Assembly (NCBI RefSeq): GCF_019312585.1
Contig: NZ_JAHWDP010000001.1
Coordinates: 248,001-312,000, forward strand
DNA: 64,000 nucleotides
Direction of reading: 5' to 3'
From: Halomarinibacterium sedimenti
GTDB lineage: Bacteria; Bacteroidota; Bacteroidia; Flavobacteriales; Flavobacteriaceae
How positions within the stretch are numbered: the stretch's first letter is position 1; every line of letters begins with the position of its first letter. This document shows positions 28,076 through 36,332 of the stretch, one piece after another. A model generated the notes under the pieces. That model saw nothing but the letters and a program-made list of their open reading frames with translations. It was not told the origin of the DNA and made no database searches. Made by a program: the position numbers and the translations under genes.

Positions 28076-28126
28076 AGAGGAAAGATTTGACTGATTGCAA
28101 CCTCGCAAAAAAATGCTAAAGGCAGT
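28076..28126 (+). ncRNA. SAM-II riboswitch upstream of metK
   Basis: The conserved SAM-II core is readable: AAAGATTTGACTGATTGCAA, then a short stem strand, then AAATGCTAAAGG. P1 is GAGG (28077-28080) with CCTC (28101-28104). The H-type pseudoknot can form between ACTG (28090-28093) and CAGT (28123-28126). AdoMet binding would mask downstream sequence. In addition GAAAGATTTG (28080-28089) is a perfect ten-base complement of CAAATCTTTC (28153-28162), close to the start codon, and may form the ligand-free structure. Confidence 0.85.
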
Positions 28127-28178
28127 ACCTACTACCTTCCTAGCTTTTAAGACAAATCTTTCTATAGAAATGTAAACT

Positions 28179-29435
28179 ATGGCATATTTATTTACTTCCG
28201 AAAGTGTTTCGGAAGGACATCCAGACAAAGTAGCAGATCAAATTAGTGATGCACTAATTGATAATTTTTTGGCTTTCGATCCAAATTCGAAAGTAGCTTG
28301 TGAAACATTAGTTACTACCGGACAAGTTGTTTTAGCGGGTGAAGTAAAATCGAATATTTATTTAGATGTTCAGAAAATTGCACGCGATGTTATTAATAGA
28401 ATTGGATACACCAAAGGAGAATACCAATTTGATGGTAATTCGTGCGGAGTGCTTTCTGCCATTCACGAGCAGAGTGATGATATTAACCGTGGAGTAGATC
28501 GTGCAAGTAAAGAAGAGCAAGGTGCTGGTGACCAAGGAATGATGTTTGGCTATGCTACTAAAGAAACTGAAGACTATATGCCTTTGGCTCTAGATTTATC
28601 ACACAAAATTTTACAAGAATTAGCTACTTTGCGCAGAGAAGCAAAGGAAATTCCATATTTACGTCCAGACTCTAAAAGTCAAGTTACTATAGAATATGAT
28701 GATGATAATACGCCTATTCGTATAGACTCTATAGTTGTTTCCACGCAACATGACGACTTTAATAAGGATGAGGAAGCTATGCTTGCCAAAATTAAAAGCG
28801 ATATTATTCATATTCTTATTCCGCGAGTTAAAGGTCAATTAAAGCCAGAAATTCAGAAGTTATTTAACGATAAGATTAAATATCATATTAATCCTACGGG
28901 TAAGTTTGTTATTGGTGGTCCCCATGGAGATACTGGGTTAACAGGAAGAAAAATTATTGTGGATACTTATGGTGGAAAAGGTGCTCACGGAGGAGGTGCT
29001 TTTAGTGGAAAAGACCCTAGCAAAGTGGACCGTTCTGCAGCCTATGCTACCCGTCATATAGCTAAAAACTTAGTTGCTGCTGGCGTATGTGATGAAGTGT
29101 TAATACAAGTGAGTTATGCCATTGGTGTCGTGGAACCTATGGGAATTTTTGTAGACACCTATGGTACTTCAAAAGTGAATATGACTAACGGAGAAATCGC
29201 TAAAAAAGTTTCTGAAATTTTTGATATGCGTCCAGCTGCCATTGAAGAACGATTAAAGCTAAGACAGCCTATGTATTCTGAAACCGCAGCGTATGGGCAT
29301 ATGGGAAGAAAAAATGAAGTAGTTTCAAAAACATTTTACACGCCTGACCAAAAATCTAAAACACTTGATGTAGAATTATTTACTTGGGAAAAACTGGATT
29401 ATCTGGATAAAGTTAAAAAAGCTTTTAATCTATAA
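28179..29435 (+). CDS. metK: S-adenosylmethionine synthetase
   Basis: 418 residues. Makes AdoMet from methionine and ATP. Signatures: [19 protein letters not shown] at the N-terminus, [12 protein letters not shown] near residue 120, and [19 protein letters not shown] near 270. Complete and typical. It stands on the plus strand, divergent from the methionine biosynthesis operon; each side carries a different AdoMet riboswitch class. A terminator follows at 29455-29482. Confidence 0.98.
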   Translation: MAYLFTSESVSEGHPDKVADQISDALIDNFLAFDPNSKVACETLVTTGQVVLAGEVKSNIYLDVQKIARDVINRIGYTKGEYQFDGNSCGVLSAIHEQSDDINRGVDRASKEEQGAGDQGMMFGYATKETEDYMPLALDLSHKILQELATLRREAKEIPYLRPDSKSQVTIEYDDDNTPIRIDSIVVSTQHDDFNKDEEAMLAKIKSDIIHILIPRVKGQLKPEIQKLFNDKIKYHINPTGKFVIGGPHGDTGLTGRKIIVDTYGGKGAHGGGAFSGKDPSKVDRSAAYATRHIAKNLVAAGVCDEVLIQVSYAIGVVEPMGIFVDTYGTSKVNMTNGEIAKKVSEIFDMRPAAIEERLKLRQPMYSETAAYGHMGRKNEVVSKTFYTPDQKSKTLDVELFTWEKLDYLDKVKKAFNL

Positions 29436-29454
29436 TTGAACTAAATTATAAAAT

Positions 29455-29482
29455 AAAATCTCTTCATTTGAAGGGATTTTTT
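29455..29482 (+). terminator. Terminator of metK
   Basis: AAAATCTCTTC / GAAGGGATTTTTT with an ATTT loop and one G-T pair. It overlaps the last bases of the convergent response-regulator gene. Confidence 0.75.
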
Positions 29483-30131
29483 ATATAATATTATGTCGTT
29501 TTGCTTTTTGCACCGCTTCAATTTTACTGTGTACTTGAAGTTTTTTGTAAATATTTTCAATGTGCTTTCTAACCGTACTGGGCGATAAAAATAAATTTTC
29601 AGCAATAACAGTATAACTTAAGCCAGTGCTTAACTGTTCTAGTACTTCTATTTCACGTTTGCTTAATGAAATATCTTCTTTGTCTTTTTCATTTTCAATT
29701 GAAAGAGGATTACGTAATAATTTTAATGTTTTCAAAGCAATGGAAGGATTCATAGCTGCACCTCCATTTAAGGTTTCAACAATACCTTCGTATAAATCCT
29801 TAGGATTGATTTCTTTCAGCAAATAGCCATCTGCACCCGCTTTTATAGCATTAAAAATATTCTCATCATTATCGAAGGCGGTTAGCATGATAATTTTGAT
29901 TTGAGGATATTTTTGTTTTACAATTTGTGTTGTTTCAATACCGTTTAAAACTGGCATTTCAATATCCATTAAAATTAAATCGACATTATGATTATCCTCT
30001 AGTTTTCCCAATAGGTCACTTCCATTTAAAGCAGTATGTTTTACTGTAATATCTTCAAAAAAAGAAAGCTTTTCCTTTATAGCGTGAATGAGAAATGAGT
30101 TGTCATCTACAATTGCTATTTTAAGGTTCAT
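29481..30131 (-). CDS. NarL/FixJ-type response regulator
   Basis: 216 residues. Receiver domain about 1-120, with the acidic pocket (VDD, residues 8-10), phospho-acceptor D56 (LILMDIEMPVLNG) and the conserved Lys in YLLKEINPK. LuxR-type helix-turn-helix at about 150-212 (LSKREIEVLEQLSTGLSYTVIAENLF, SPSTVRKHIENIYKKL). Follows the TPR kinase gene by 73 bases and has its own copy of the 18-bp palindrome 53 bases before the ATG. It is the obvious candidate to bind that palindrome and regulate itself and the neighbouring targets. Confidence 0.95.
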   Translation of the reverse strand: MNLKIAIVDDNSFLIHAIKEKLSFFEDITVKHTALNGSDLLGKLEDNHNVDLILMDIEMPVLNGIETTQIVKQKYPQIKIIMLTAFDNDENIFNAIKAGADGYLLKEINPKDLYEGIVETLNGGAAMNPSIALKTLKLLRNPLSIENEKDKEDISLSKREIEVLEQLSTGLSYTVIAENLFLSPSTVRKHIENIYKKLQVHSKIEAVQKAKRHNII

Positions 30132-30154
30132 GGAAGTAGTTGTTGGTTATACTA

Positions 30155-30201
30155 TAAAAGTAAGTCTTTTTGGCATTTCCTCAATAAGGCATTTGTCGTA
30201 T
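30155..30201 (-). promoter_or_regulatory. Palindromic operator and promoter of the response regulator (site d)
   Basis: Plus-strand site ATAAGGCATTTGTCGTAT at 30184-30201. On the minus strand it is followed by TTG, 19 nt and a TACTTTTA -7 box (30162-30155). Operator-to-TTTA gap is 25 nt; TTTA to ATG is 24 nt. One of five such promoters in the window. Confidence 0.75.
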
Positions 30202-30204
30202 TCA

Positions 30205-31992
30205 TTATTTTTCAGCTTTTAGAACACTAAAAAGAATTGTAGTGCCCTTCCCATTTTCTGAATTAAGCTCAAGCTCTCCTTGCAAGTCACGTACTCTTTT
30301 AGACATATTTTGTAAGCCATTCCCCATAACAACTTCTTCCTTATTAAAACCTACACCGTTATCCTGAATGGTTATCATAAAACTTTTATGAGCTTCTTTA
30401 ATTTGCACCACCACTTTAGAAGCTTTAGCATATTTAATAGCGTTATTTACCCCTTCCTGGATGATACGATATATGTTCATCCCTATAATAGATGTAAAAG
30501 ATTGTTGACTATCTATGGAAGGGTCAATCTGAAAATCAAATTGTATGCCTGTCGCGGCTACTTTTGCCTGATTAATAAAATTGGTTATTCGAGTTTGTAA
30601 ATCCTCAAAGGAAATTTCATTTTTATTCATTGCCCAAATGGTATCTCTTAACTCATAAATTGTTTGAGTAGTAAAGGCACTTATGCCTGAAAGCTTATTA
30701 GCTAACTTCTCATTTACATCTGGAAATCCAAACTTTATATTATCGATACTTGAAATAATAAATGTAAGTTGAGAACCAATATTATCGTGCAAATCTCGAG
30801 AAATACGTAATCGTTGTTCTTGTAATTTATTTTGAGTTTCAATACGGGCAAGTGCTTCTTTAAGTTCGCCTTCTTTTTGTAATTGGCGATTCTTTAATTT
30901 TTGTTGATTGTACACTAAATACCCCAATAACCCTAAAACAATAGCCAATCCAAACCCTCCAAAAATCCATGTATTTTTACGGCGAACTTCTAAATCTTTT
31001 TCGGCTAATTGAGCACGTTGTTGAAGGATTTCATTTTCTTTTTTTTCGGTTTCAAACTCAATAGATAATGCAGCAATGTTTTCGTTTACTTTAATATTAT
31101 GAATACTGTCTTTTACGGCTACGTATTGTTCAAAATAGTATAATGCCGAGTCTGTATTCTTTTGTGTTTTATAAATATCTGAAAGCAATTTATAATTGTA
31201 TTGTGTAAGATTTCGGTATTGCTTTTTAATAGAGATGGGTAGTGACTTATGAACAAATGGTATGGCATTTTTCCAATCTTCTTCTGCCATATACACTTCT
31301 CCTATTTGAGTGTAGTTTTCGGCAATTCCAATGGAATCTGCTCGCCTTAATCTATCTCCAAGAGCCATAGTAAAGTACTCTCGAGATTTATTATATTTTT
31401 TTTGCAGTCCATAGACTCCGGCAATATTGCTAATACTGTAAGGAATCCCAACAGAGTCCTTCAATTTTCGCTTTAATTCTAATCCTTTATTAAAATAGTA
31501 CAAAGCACTATCCAATTCATTGTTTATTTCCTTCAATACTCCATAATTATTATAAATATCCTTTAAGCTATTCTCGAGGTTATTTTCTTCTGCTAAGTTC
31601 TTTCCCATCTGCATATAATATAATGCCTTTGGCATATCACGATATTTCATTCCGTAACCCATTTCGGCATAATGATAGGAAACTTTGTCCCACCGTTGCA
31701 ACTTTTCAAACATGGTAATAGACTCTAACCCATATTTTGTGCTTTCTTCATATTTCCCTTGATATCCAAATACGAGAGATAGTTTTGATAAAGCACCTGC
31801 TATACCATCTTCGTAGGAAATCTTTCTTGCATCACTTAAATTTTTTTGAAACAAACTTATAATAGAATCCTGCGGAATATTTAATCCCTGTGTATATAAA
31901 TTATTAATTGAATCAATCTCTTTTTGGGTTTGTGAAAAAAGAAAGGAGCTTACTAAAAAAAGTGAAACTAAGAGGAAGTTCGTTCTGGTCAC
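30205..31992 (-). CDS. TPR-domain sensor histidine kinase (HisKA_3 type)
   Basis: 595 residues. Signal peptide about 1-20; TPR-like repeats across about 60-295 in the periplasm; a charged coiled coil at 300-340; one membrane helix at 341-361. Then a dimerisation domain with phospho-acceptor H402 in RISRDLHDNIGSQL, and an ATPase domain (EGVNNAIKYAKA, DNGVGFN, GNGLQNM, GKGTTILFS). This is the NarX/DesK-like kinase class that partners LuxR-type regulators. Followed by the response regulator and preceded by a small membrane protein 27 bases upstream. The periplasmic TPR ligand is unknown. Confidence 0.93.
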   Translation of the reverse strand: MTRTNFLLVSLFLVSSFLFSQTQKEIDSINNLYTQGLNIPQDSIISLFQKNLSDARKISYEDGIAGALSKLSLVFGYQGKYEESTKYGLESITMFEKLQRWDKVSYHYAEMGYGMKYRDMPKALYYMQMGKNLAEENNLENSLKDIYNNYGVLKEINNELDSALYYFNKGLELKRKLKDSVGIPYSISNIAGVYGLQKKYNKSREYFTMALGDRLRRADSIGIAENYTQIGEVYMAEEDWKNAIPFVHKSLPISIKKQYRNLTQYNYKLLSDIYKTQKNTDSALYYFEQYVAVKDSIHNIKVNENIAALSIEFETEKKENEILQQRAQLAEKDLEVRRKNTWIFGGFGLAIVLGLLGYLVYNQQKLKNRQLQKEGELKEALARIETQNKLQEQRLRISRDLHDNIGSQLTFIISSIDNIKFGFPDVNEKLANKLSGISAFTTQTIYELRDTIWAMNKNEISFEDLQTRITNFINQAKVAATGIQFDFQIDPSIDSQQSFTSIIGMNIYRIIQEGVNNAIKYAKASKVVVQIKEAHKSFMITIQDNGVGFNKEEVVMGNGLQNMSKRVRDLQGELELNSENGKGTTILFSVLKAEK

Positions 31993-32019
31993 GATTAAAA
32001 ATATTTACATTAAAAATAC

Positions 32020-32253
32020 TCAAATATTTATTTCGGACTGCACGACTAAAGCTTCATCGAGATTGTATTGTAGAAAATGATATTTGTTTAACCCAGTTTC
32101 TCGAAACTGAATTTGATTTTTGTGCTTTAAAGCTTCTTCAATTAAAAAGACTTGTTGAGCAATAGCATGTTGTTTGAGGGCTTTATTTTTGTATTGAAAA
32201 TACAACCCCAAAGTCCCACATATTAAAACAATTATGCAAATGGTAAACAGCAC
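32020..32253 (-). CDS. Small membrane protein co-transcribed with the TPR kinase
   Basis: 77 residues from a GTG start at 32253: one membrane helix at about 2-20, then a charged helical tail (YKNKALKQHAIAQQVF, LIEEALKHKNQIQF). No family was recognised; the topology suggests an accessory subunit for the kinase encoded 27 bases downstream. Start choice: the palindrome promoter upstream places GTG 27 nt after the -7 box, the same distance as for two other genes with that promoter. The codon directly after an upstream stop is ATA, giving an IKRRLIV extension, which is not a standard start. Confidence 0.6.
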   Translation of the reverse strand: MLFTICIIVLICGTLGLYFQYKNKALKQHAIAQQVFLIEEALKHKNQIQFRETGLNKYHFLQYNLDEALVVQSEINI

Positions 32254-32279
32254 AATTAATCTACGTTTTATTTATGAAA

Positions 32280-32327
32280 TAAAAATAGTCAATTACTCCT
32301 GAGGTAAGAATAAGGCATCTGACGTAT
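32280..32327 (-). promoter_or_regulatory. Palindromic operator and promoter of the small membrane protein / TPR kinase unit (site e)
   Basis: Plus-strand site ATAAGGCATCTGACGTAT at 32310-32327. Minus-strand -7 box TATTTTTA at 32287-32280, with 26 nt between operator and TTTA. No TTG at the -33 position (TTC instead). It also lies 82 bases before the plus-strand gene at 32409, but the spacing rule is not met in that direction. Confidence 0.72.
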
Positions 32328-32408
32328 TATGGATAATAGGAGCATAATTTTATCAAGGAAAATTTTTTTTGTATTTTACTGAATATTAGATTTTTAAATA
32401 AAAACAAA

Positions 32409-33596
32409 ATGAAAAATATTACACTTTTCTTTTCCATAGTACTATTCACTTTTTTTTGTGACACATACGCTCAAACCGAACGTTCTTTGGATGAACTTTT
32501 AGTAATACTTTCTCAAAATCATAAGGGAAAAGTTACCGATGTTTTTAGCTTAAAAGAACTTCAGGTACTGAAAGAACATTTTAATAGTTCCATCTTTTTT
32601 GAAGAAAAATTAAGTTCCGTGGAAAACATTAGGTTATCCACAACTCAATCTGTCACTACTGTACAAGCCGCCGATATTATTCCAAGCGATTTGTCAGTCA
32701 TTGAGGTACTTGGAAATTCTCCTAACACCGATTTTGAAGGAGCAGGTGTGGTAATTAGAGGTTCGACCAATCAAAGTACGGATGCCTATATTATTTTGGA
32801 CACCTCTAATAGATTACAACATCGGGATCCACTAACTGGTACGTACACAGATTATGGTGAAGTTACAGGTATTCCAGCTGGAGTTTCCATTACAGGATTA
32901 ACTCGAGGGGCTGCAGATCATTTACTCTTAGGAATCGCCACTAATGGAACTCCTGGTGGAAGTGCCCTGTATAGTATTAATATTAATACACTTACAGCTA
33001 CTTTTATTCAAGGAAATGACTTAGTCCTACCCATCGCTTTGGCCGAGGATGGAAATGGGGAGTTAGTGACCATTGATATTGACAATGATATGGCATACCG
33101 AGTGAATCCTATTACGGGATTTGTATCCCCCATTGGTTCTATAGGATATGATGCAAATTTTGGGCAAGGGATGACTTTTTCTCCTGTTGAAGGAAAAATT
33201 TACAACACAGCCTATAATTCGACCATTGGCGATTCGTCTTTATATGAAATGAATCCAAATACAGGTAATTTAACTGCCCTAGGTATTATACAACCTGGTT
33301 TAACTCAACAATTTGGATGGTCTGGATATTACGATCAAGATCTCTTATCAATTTCAGACACTACTATTGAAGGACTTATTTTTTATCCTAATCCTACTAA
33401 AGATTTTGTGGTATTGGAAGGAAATCATCAATTACAACAAATTGAAATTTATTCTATGTTAGGAAATAAAGTATATTCAGAAAGGTTTCAAGCTAGATTA
33501 AAAAAATTGGATGTCTCATTTTTAGCAACAGGAAACTATATTTTGAAAGTATTTTCAGCAGATCAAACAGGAACTTATAAATTAAAAAAATATTAA
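32409..33596 (+). CDS. Secreted beta-propeller-like protein with T9SS sorting domain
   Basis: 395 residues. Signal peptide about 1-21 (ends DTYAQ). The central part (about 90-310) has repeated blade-like segments (DPLTGTYTDYGEVTGIPAG, INTLTATFIQGNDLVLPIALAEDGNGELVTID, VNPITGFVSPIGSIGYD, NPNTGNLTALG), typical of DUF4394-like propellers. A type A T9SS domain closes it (about 322-395; IFYPNPTKDFVVLEG, IYSMLGNKVYSE, TGNYILKVFS). It is convergent with the second kinase gene and its 3' end overlaps it by 4 bases. Function unknown. Confidence 0.83.
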   Translation: MKNITLFFSIVLFTFFCDTYAQTERSLDELLVILSQNHKGKVTDVFSLKELQVLKEHFNSSIFFEEKLSSVENIRLSTTQSVTTVQAADIIPSDLSVIEVLGNSPNTDFEGAGVVIRGSTNQSTDAYIILDTSNRLQHRDPLTGTYTDYGEVTGIPAGVSITGLTRGAADHLLLGIATNGTPGGSALYSININTLTATFIQGNDLVLPIALAEDGNGELVTIDIDNDMAYRVNPITGFVSPIGSIGYDANFGQGMTFSPVEGKIYNTAYNSTIGDSSLYEMNPNTGNLTALGIIQPGLTQQFGWSGYYDQDLLSISDTTIEGLIFYPNPTKDFVVLEGNHQLQQIEIYSMLGNKVYSERFQARLKKLDVSFLATGNYILKVFSADQTGTYKLKKY

Positions 33597-35476
33597 TCCA
33601 TAGGAAAGGTTAGCGTGATTATCGTTCCTTTATTATCTGAATTAATATGGACCCTTCCGTTTAAATCTCGTGCTCTTTTCTTAATATTATTGAGCCCATT
33701 TCCCATTTCAGTATTCTTGAGATCAAATCCTTTACCATCGTCTAAAATTGACAGTACCAATTGATTATCCTTTTCCAAAATACTAACGATTATCGTTTTG
33801 GCATCGGCGTACTTTAAAGCATTGTTTACCCCTTCCTGTATAATACGGTAAACATTCATCCCTTTAATAGATGGCAACATAAGCTCTTTCGAAATACTTT
33901 CGGCTACTTGAAAGGTGAACTTTACTTTAGAATCTGCAACACCTGCTTTATCAATAAAGTTAGAAATTCTGGCCTGTAGATCTTCCACCGAAATATTTTC
34001 TTTATTCATTGCCCAAATGGTATCTCGAAGCTCATAGATGGTTTGAGTAGTAAATGCGCTTATTCTAGTTAGTTTATCTGAAACTTTGTCATCTTTATCT
34101 TGTAATCCATACTTTAAATTATCTACAGAGGAAGTAACAAAAGTAAGCTGTGCGCCAATATTATCGTGTAAGTCCCGGGAAATCCTTAATCGCTGTTCTT
34201 GAAGTTTATTTTGCGTTTCAATTTTTGCTAAAGCCTCCTTTAGTTCGCCTTCACGTCTTAATTGATTATTTTTCAATTTTTGCTGATTGTAAAATAGGTA
34301 TCCTAAAAGTCCTAAAATTAGCCCAAACGCCATGCTACCGTATATAAACTTGTTTTTTCGCTCTACTTCAAGTTCTGTTTCTGCAAGATTAGCACGCGTT
34401 TCGGCAAGGTCCCGTTCTTTTTTCTCGGTTTCATATTTAGTCTCCATTTCGGTTACCTTTGCGGCTCTTTCGTCATTAAAAACGGAGTCTCTCAATTTAT
34501 AAAATGCTTCCTGTTTTTCTAAAGCATTTTTATAATCTCCTATTTTTTTATAAAACCAAGCTTCCTGTTGGACTACATCTCTTATTTTTTCTATGCTACC
34601 ACTCTCCTGCGCAAATTTGTTTGCTAGGATAAAGTTTTCTTTTGCTTCGGTATTTTTACCCTGTTCGTAAGCTATAGTAGCAAGATTGGTATAATTGGTT
34701 GCTAGGTTGTATATATTCCCTTTAAGGGTATTCATTACCAAAGATCTATTGATATATTTTTTGGCCTCAGTATAGCGCTTAGTCTTTAAAAGTGTATTTC
34801 CAATATTATTGAAAATGAAAGTAAAGTTTAAAGAATCATCTACCTTTTTGAGGAGTTCTACATTTCTATAATGGTAAAATAAGGCACTGTCTGCTTTTCC
34901 CCAATCGTCAAAATTTATGGCCGTTGCATTATTAGCAAAAATGAGGTATTTATAATTTTTATTCTTAGCCTCATCCATAATTTTATAGGCCTTTTTCCCA
35001 TAGGAAACACCTTTTTCATAATCTTCGAAATCATGATACACAATAGATATGTCTGATGTATGGCGTGACACTAATCCTGTATCTTTCATTTTTTCAGCAA
35101 TAGTAAGCGCTTGTTGGGTAAAACCTAAGGCTTCTTCATACTTCCCAGTTCTTAATTCTTGGTAATATAGACGTTCATATATTTTTCGGATTCGCTCTAA
35201 AGAATCCAATGATTTTAACAGTGGGATAACTTTATTTGAATAATAGGCGGTGCTATCTGTAATTCTTAGAACATCATTTCTGAAAAACCTGAAATACCAG
35301 TAGTTAGCAGTATCGGCTTTATTTTTTAGAAGTTTTTTCGATTTTGAAAAATAATATTCAGAAGAGTCGTTGCTTTTGTACGCATTTAATAATAGAGTAT
35401 CCAAAGTATCTATTCCTTGAGAATGAACACTCCCAATAGAGGATAAACAAAGAAAAAAGGGAAGTATATATTTCAT
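33593..35476 (-). CDS. Second TPR-domain sensor histidine kinase (paralogue)
   Basis: 627 residues. Signal peptide about 1-19, TPR repeats about 95-330, coiled coil 335-375, membrane helix 377-396, phospho-acceptor H437 in RISRDLHDNIGAQL, then the ATPase domain (EGVNNALKYADA, DDGKGFD, GNGLNNI). The part after the membrane helix is highly similar to the kinase at 30205-31992, while the TPR part differs. This points to duplication with change of sensor. It has no adjacent response regulator of its own, so both kinases may feed the regulator at 29.5 kb. Confidence 0.92.
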   Translation of the reverse strand: MKYILPFFLCLSSIGSVHSQGIDTLDTLLLNAYKSNDSSEYYFSKSKKLLKNKADTANYWYFRFFRNDVLRITDSTAYYSNKVIPLLKSLDSLERIRKIYERLYYQELRTGKYEEALGFTQQALTIAEKMKDTGLVSRHTSDISIVYHDFEDYEKGVSYGKKAYKIMDEAKNKNYKYLIFANNATAINFDDWGKADSALFYHYRNVELLKKVDDSLNFTFIFNNIGNTLLKTKRYTEAKKYINRSLVMNTLKGNIYNLATNYTNLATIAYEQGKNTEAKENFILANKFAQESGSIEKIRDVVQQEAWFYKKIGDYKNALEKQEAFYKLRDSVFNDERAAKVTEMETKYETEKKERDLAETRANLAETELEVERKNKFIYGSMAFGLILGLLGYLFYNQQKLKNNQLRREGELKEALAKIETQNKLQEQRLRISRDLHDNIGAQLTFVTSSVDNLKYGLQDKDDKVSDKLTRISAFTTQTIYELRDTIWAMNKENISVEDLQARISNFIDKAGVADSKVKFTFQVAESISKELMLPSIKGMNVYRIIQEGVNNALKYADAKTIIVSILEKDNQLVLSILDDGKGFDLKNTEMGNGLNNIKKRARDLNGRVHINSDNKGTIITLTFPMD

Positions 35477-35505
35477 TAAGGCCGGTTATAGTAGGATGAA
35501 AATAG

Positions 35506-35533
35506 AAAAAACACGGCAATTGCCATGTTTTTT
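35506..35533 (-). terminator. Terminator of the MORN gene pair
   Basis: A near-perfect palindrome AAAAAACA-CGGCAATTGCC-ATGTTTTTT downstream of the second MORN gene. Its centre resembles the operator palindrome of this region, but it is flanked by A/T runs and lacks the fixed -7 spacing, so terminator is the better call. Confidence 0.78.
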
Positions 35534-35553
35534 CTATAAAAATTATTCTAAAA

Positions 35554-36321
35554 TTAATAGGCTGTAACTAATTGGCCATTACTCCATTCGCCTATTTTAG
35601 ATTTGTAACTACTATCGTGATAATATCCTCTACCATGTTGTTGTCCATTACTCCATTGGCCCCCATAATAGGCATTGTCATTAAAGAAAAACCTTCCTTC
35701 ACCATGAAATTGATTGTTACTGTTAAACATACCCTCGTATTTGTCTCCAGAAGCGAAGGTGTAAGTCCCCATGTACATTTTTCCGTTTTTAAAGAAGCCT
35801 GTAAATCTATCGCCATTGCTCCAAATATATCGCCCGTATTTATCTTGACAATCACCAGCGACACACCCAGTATCTACATTGTTATCGTAAAAAGTATACG
35901 CCGTATCGACTAAATAATTTTTAAAAATACCGTACTCCCACTTATCATTTTCGAGTTCATGGGTATATCCCACACCATTCATCATCCCATTGCGGTACTC
36001 ACCAATCAAGTTCTTTTCCTTTCCAATATAGCAGCCATACCCGTGTAACTCGTCATTATTCCAAAACCCCATATAACTTCCGGAGGTTGTCCAATTAAAA
36101 AGTCCATATCCTTCTCGGTTTCCATTTCTAAAGAAACCTTCATAATAACCGTAATCATAGATTTTCTTTCCCCAGCCATTTGTACAATCCCCACTTTCAC
36201 AATAGGGGTATTGTTTTTCTGTAGTAGTTTTAGGGGTCTTAGGTTGTGGCACTCCTTGTGCATACACCATTGAAAATAGCAAGAGCCCAATAATAGTAAA
36301 TGTAATTTTTAGTGTTTTCAT
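35554..36321 (-). CDS. Exported MORN-repeat protein (second of a tandem pair)
   Basis: 255 residues from Met at 36321, which begins a signal peptide (MKTLKITFTIIGLLLFSMVYAQ); an in-frame ATG at 36366 adds 15 unlikely residues. About eight MORN-like repeats fill the rest (GYYEGFFRNGNREGYGLF, YMGFWNNDELHGYGCY, GEYRNGMMNGVGYTH, FTGFFKNGKMYMGTY, YEGMFNSNNQFHGEGRF, YGGQWSNGQQHGRGYYH). Paired CESGDC and CVAGDC segments suggest a disulfide. Very similar to the C-terminal part of its upstream neighbour; gap 11 bases. Function unknown. Confidence 0.88.
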   Translation of the reverse strand: MKTLKITFTIIGLLLFSMVYAQGVPQPKTPKTTTEKQYPYCESGDCTNGWGKKIYDYGYYEGFFRNGNREGYGLFNWTTSGSYMGFWNNDELHGYGCYIGKEKNLIGEYRNGMMNGVGYTHELENDKWEYGIFKNYLVDTAYTFYDNNVDTGCVAGDCQDKYGRYIWSNGDRFTGFFKNGKMYMGTYTFASGDKYEGMFNSNNQFHGEGRFFFNDNAYYGGQWSNGQQHGRGYYHDSSYKSKIGEWSNGQLVTAY

Positions 36322-36332
36322 TATAATAACTT

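Noticed and set aside
35511-35528. ACACGGCAATTGCCATGT as a sixth operator, in front of the second TPR kinase
   Set aside because: It is embedded in A/T runs that make a terminator for the MORN pair, lies 35 rather than 53-59 bases before the start, and has no -7 TTTG at 26 nt.
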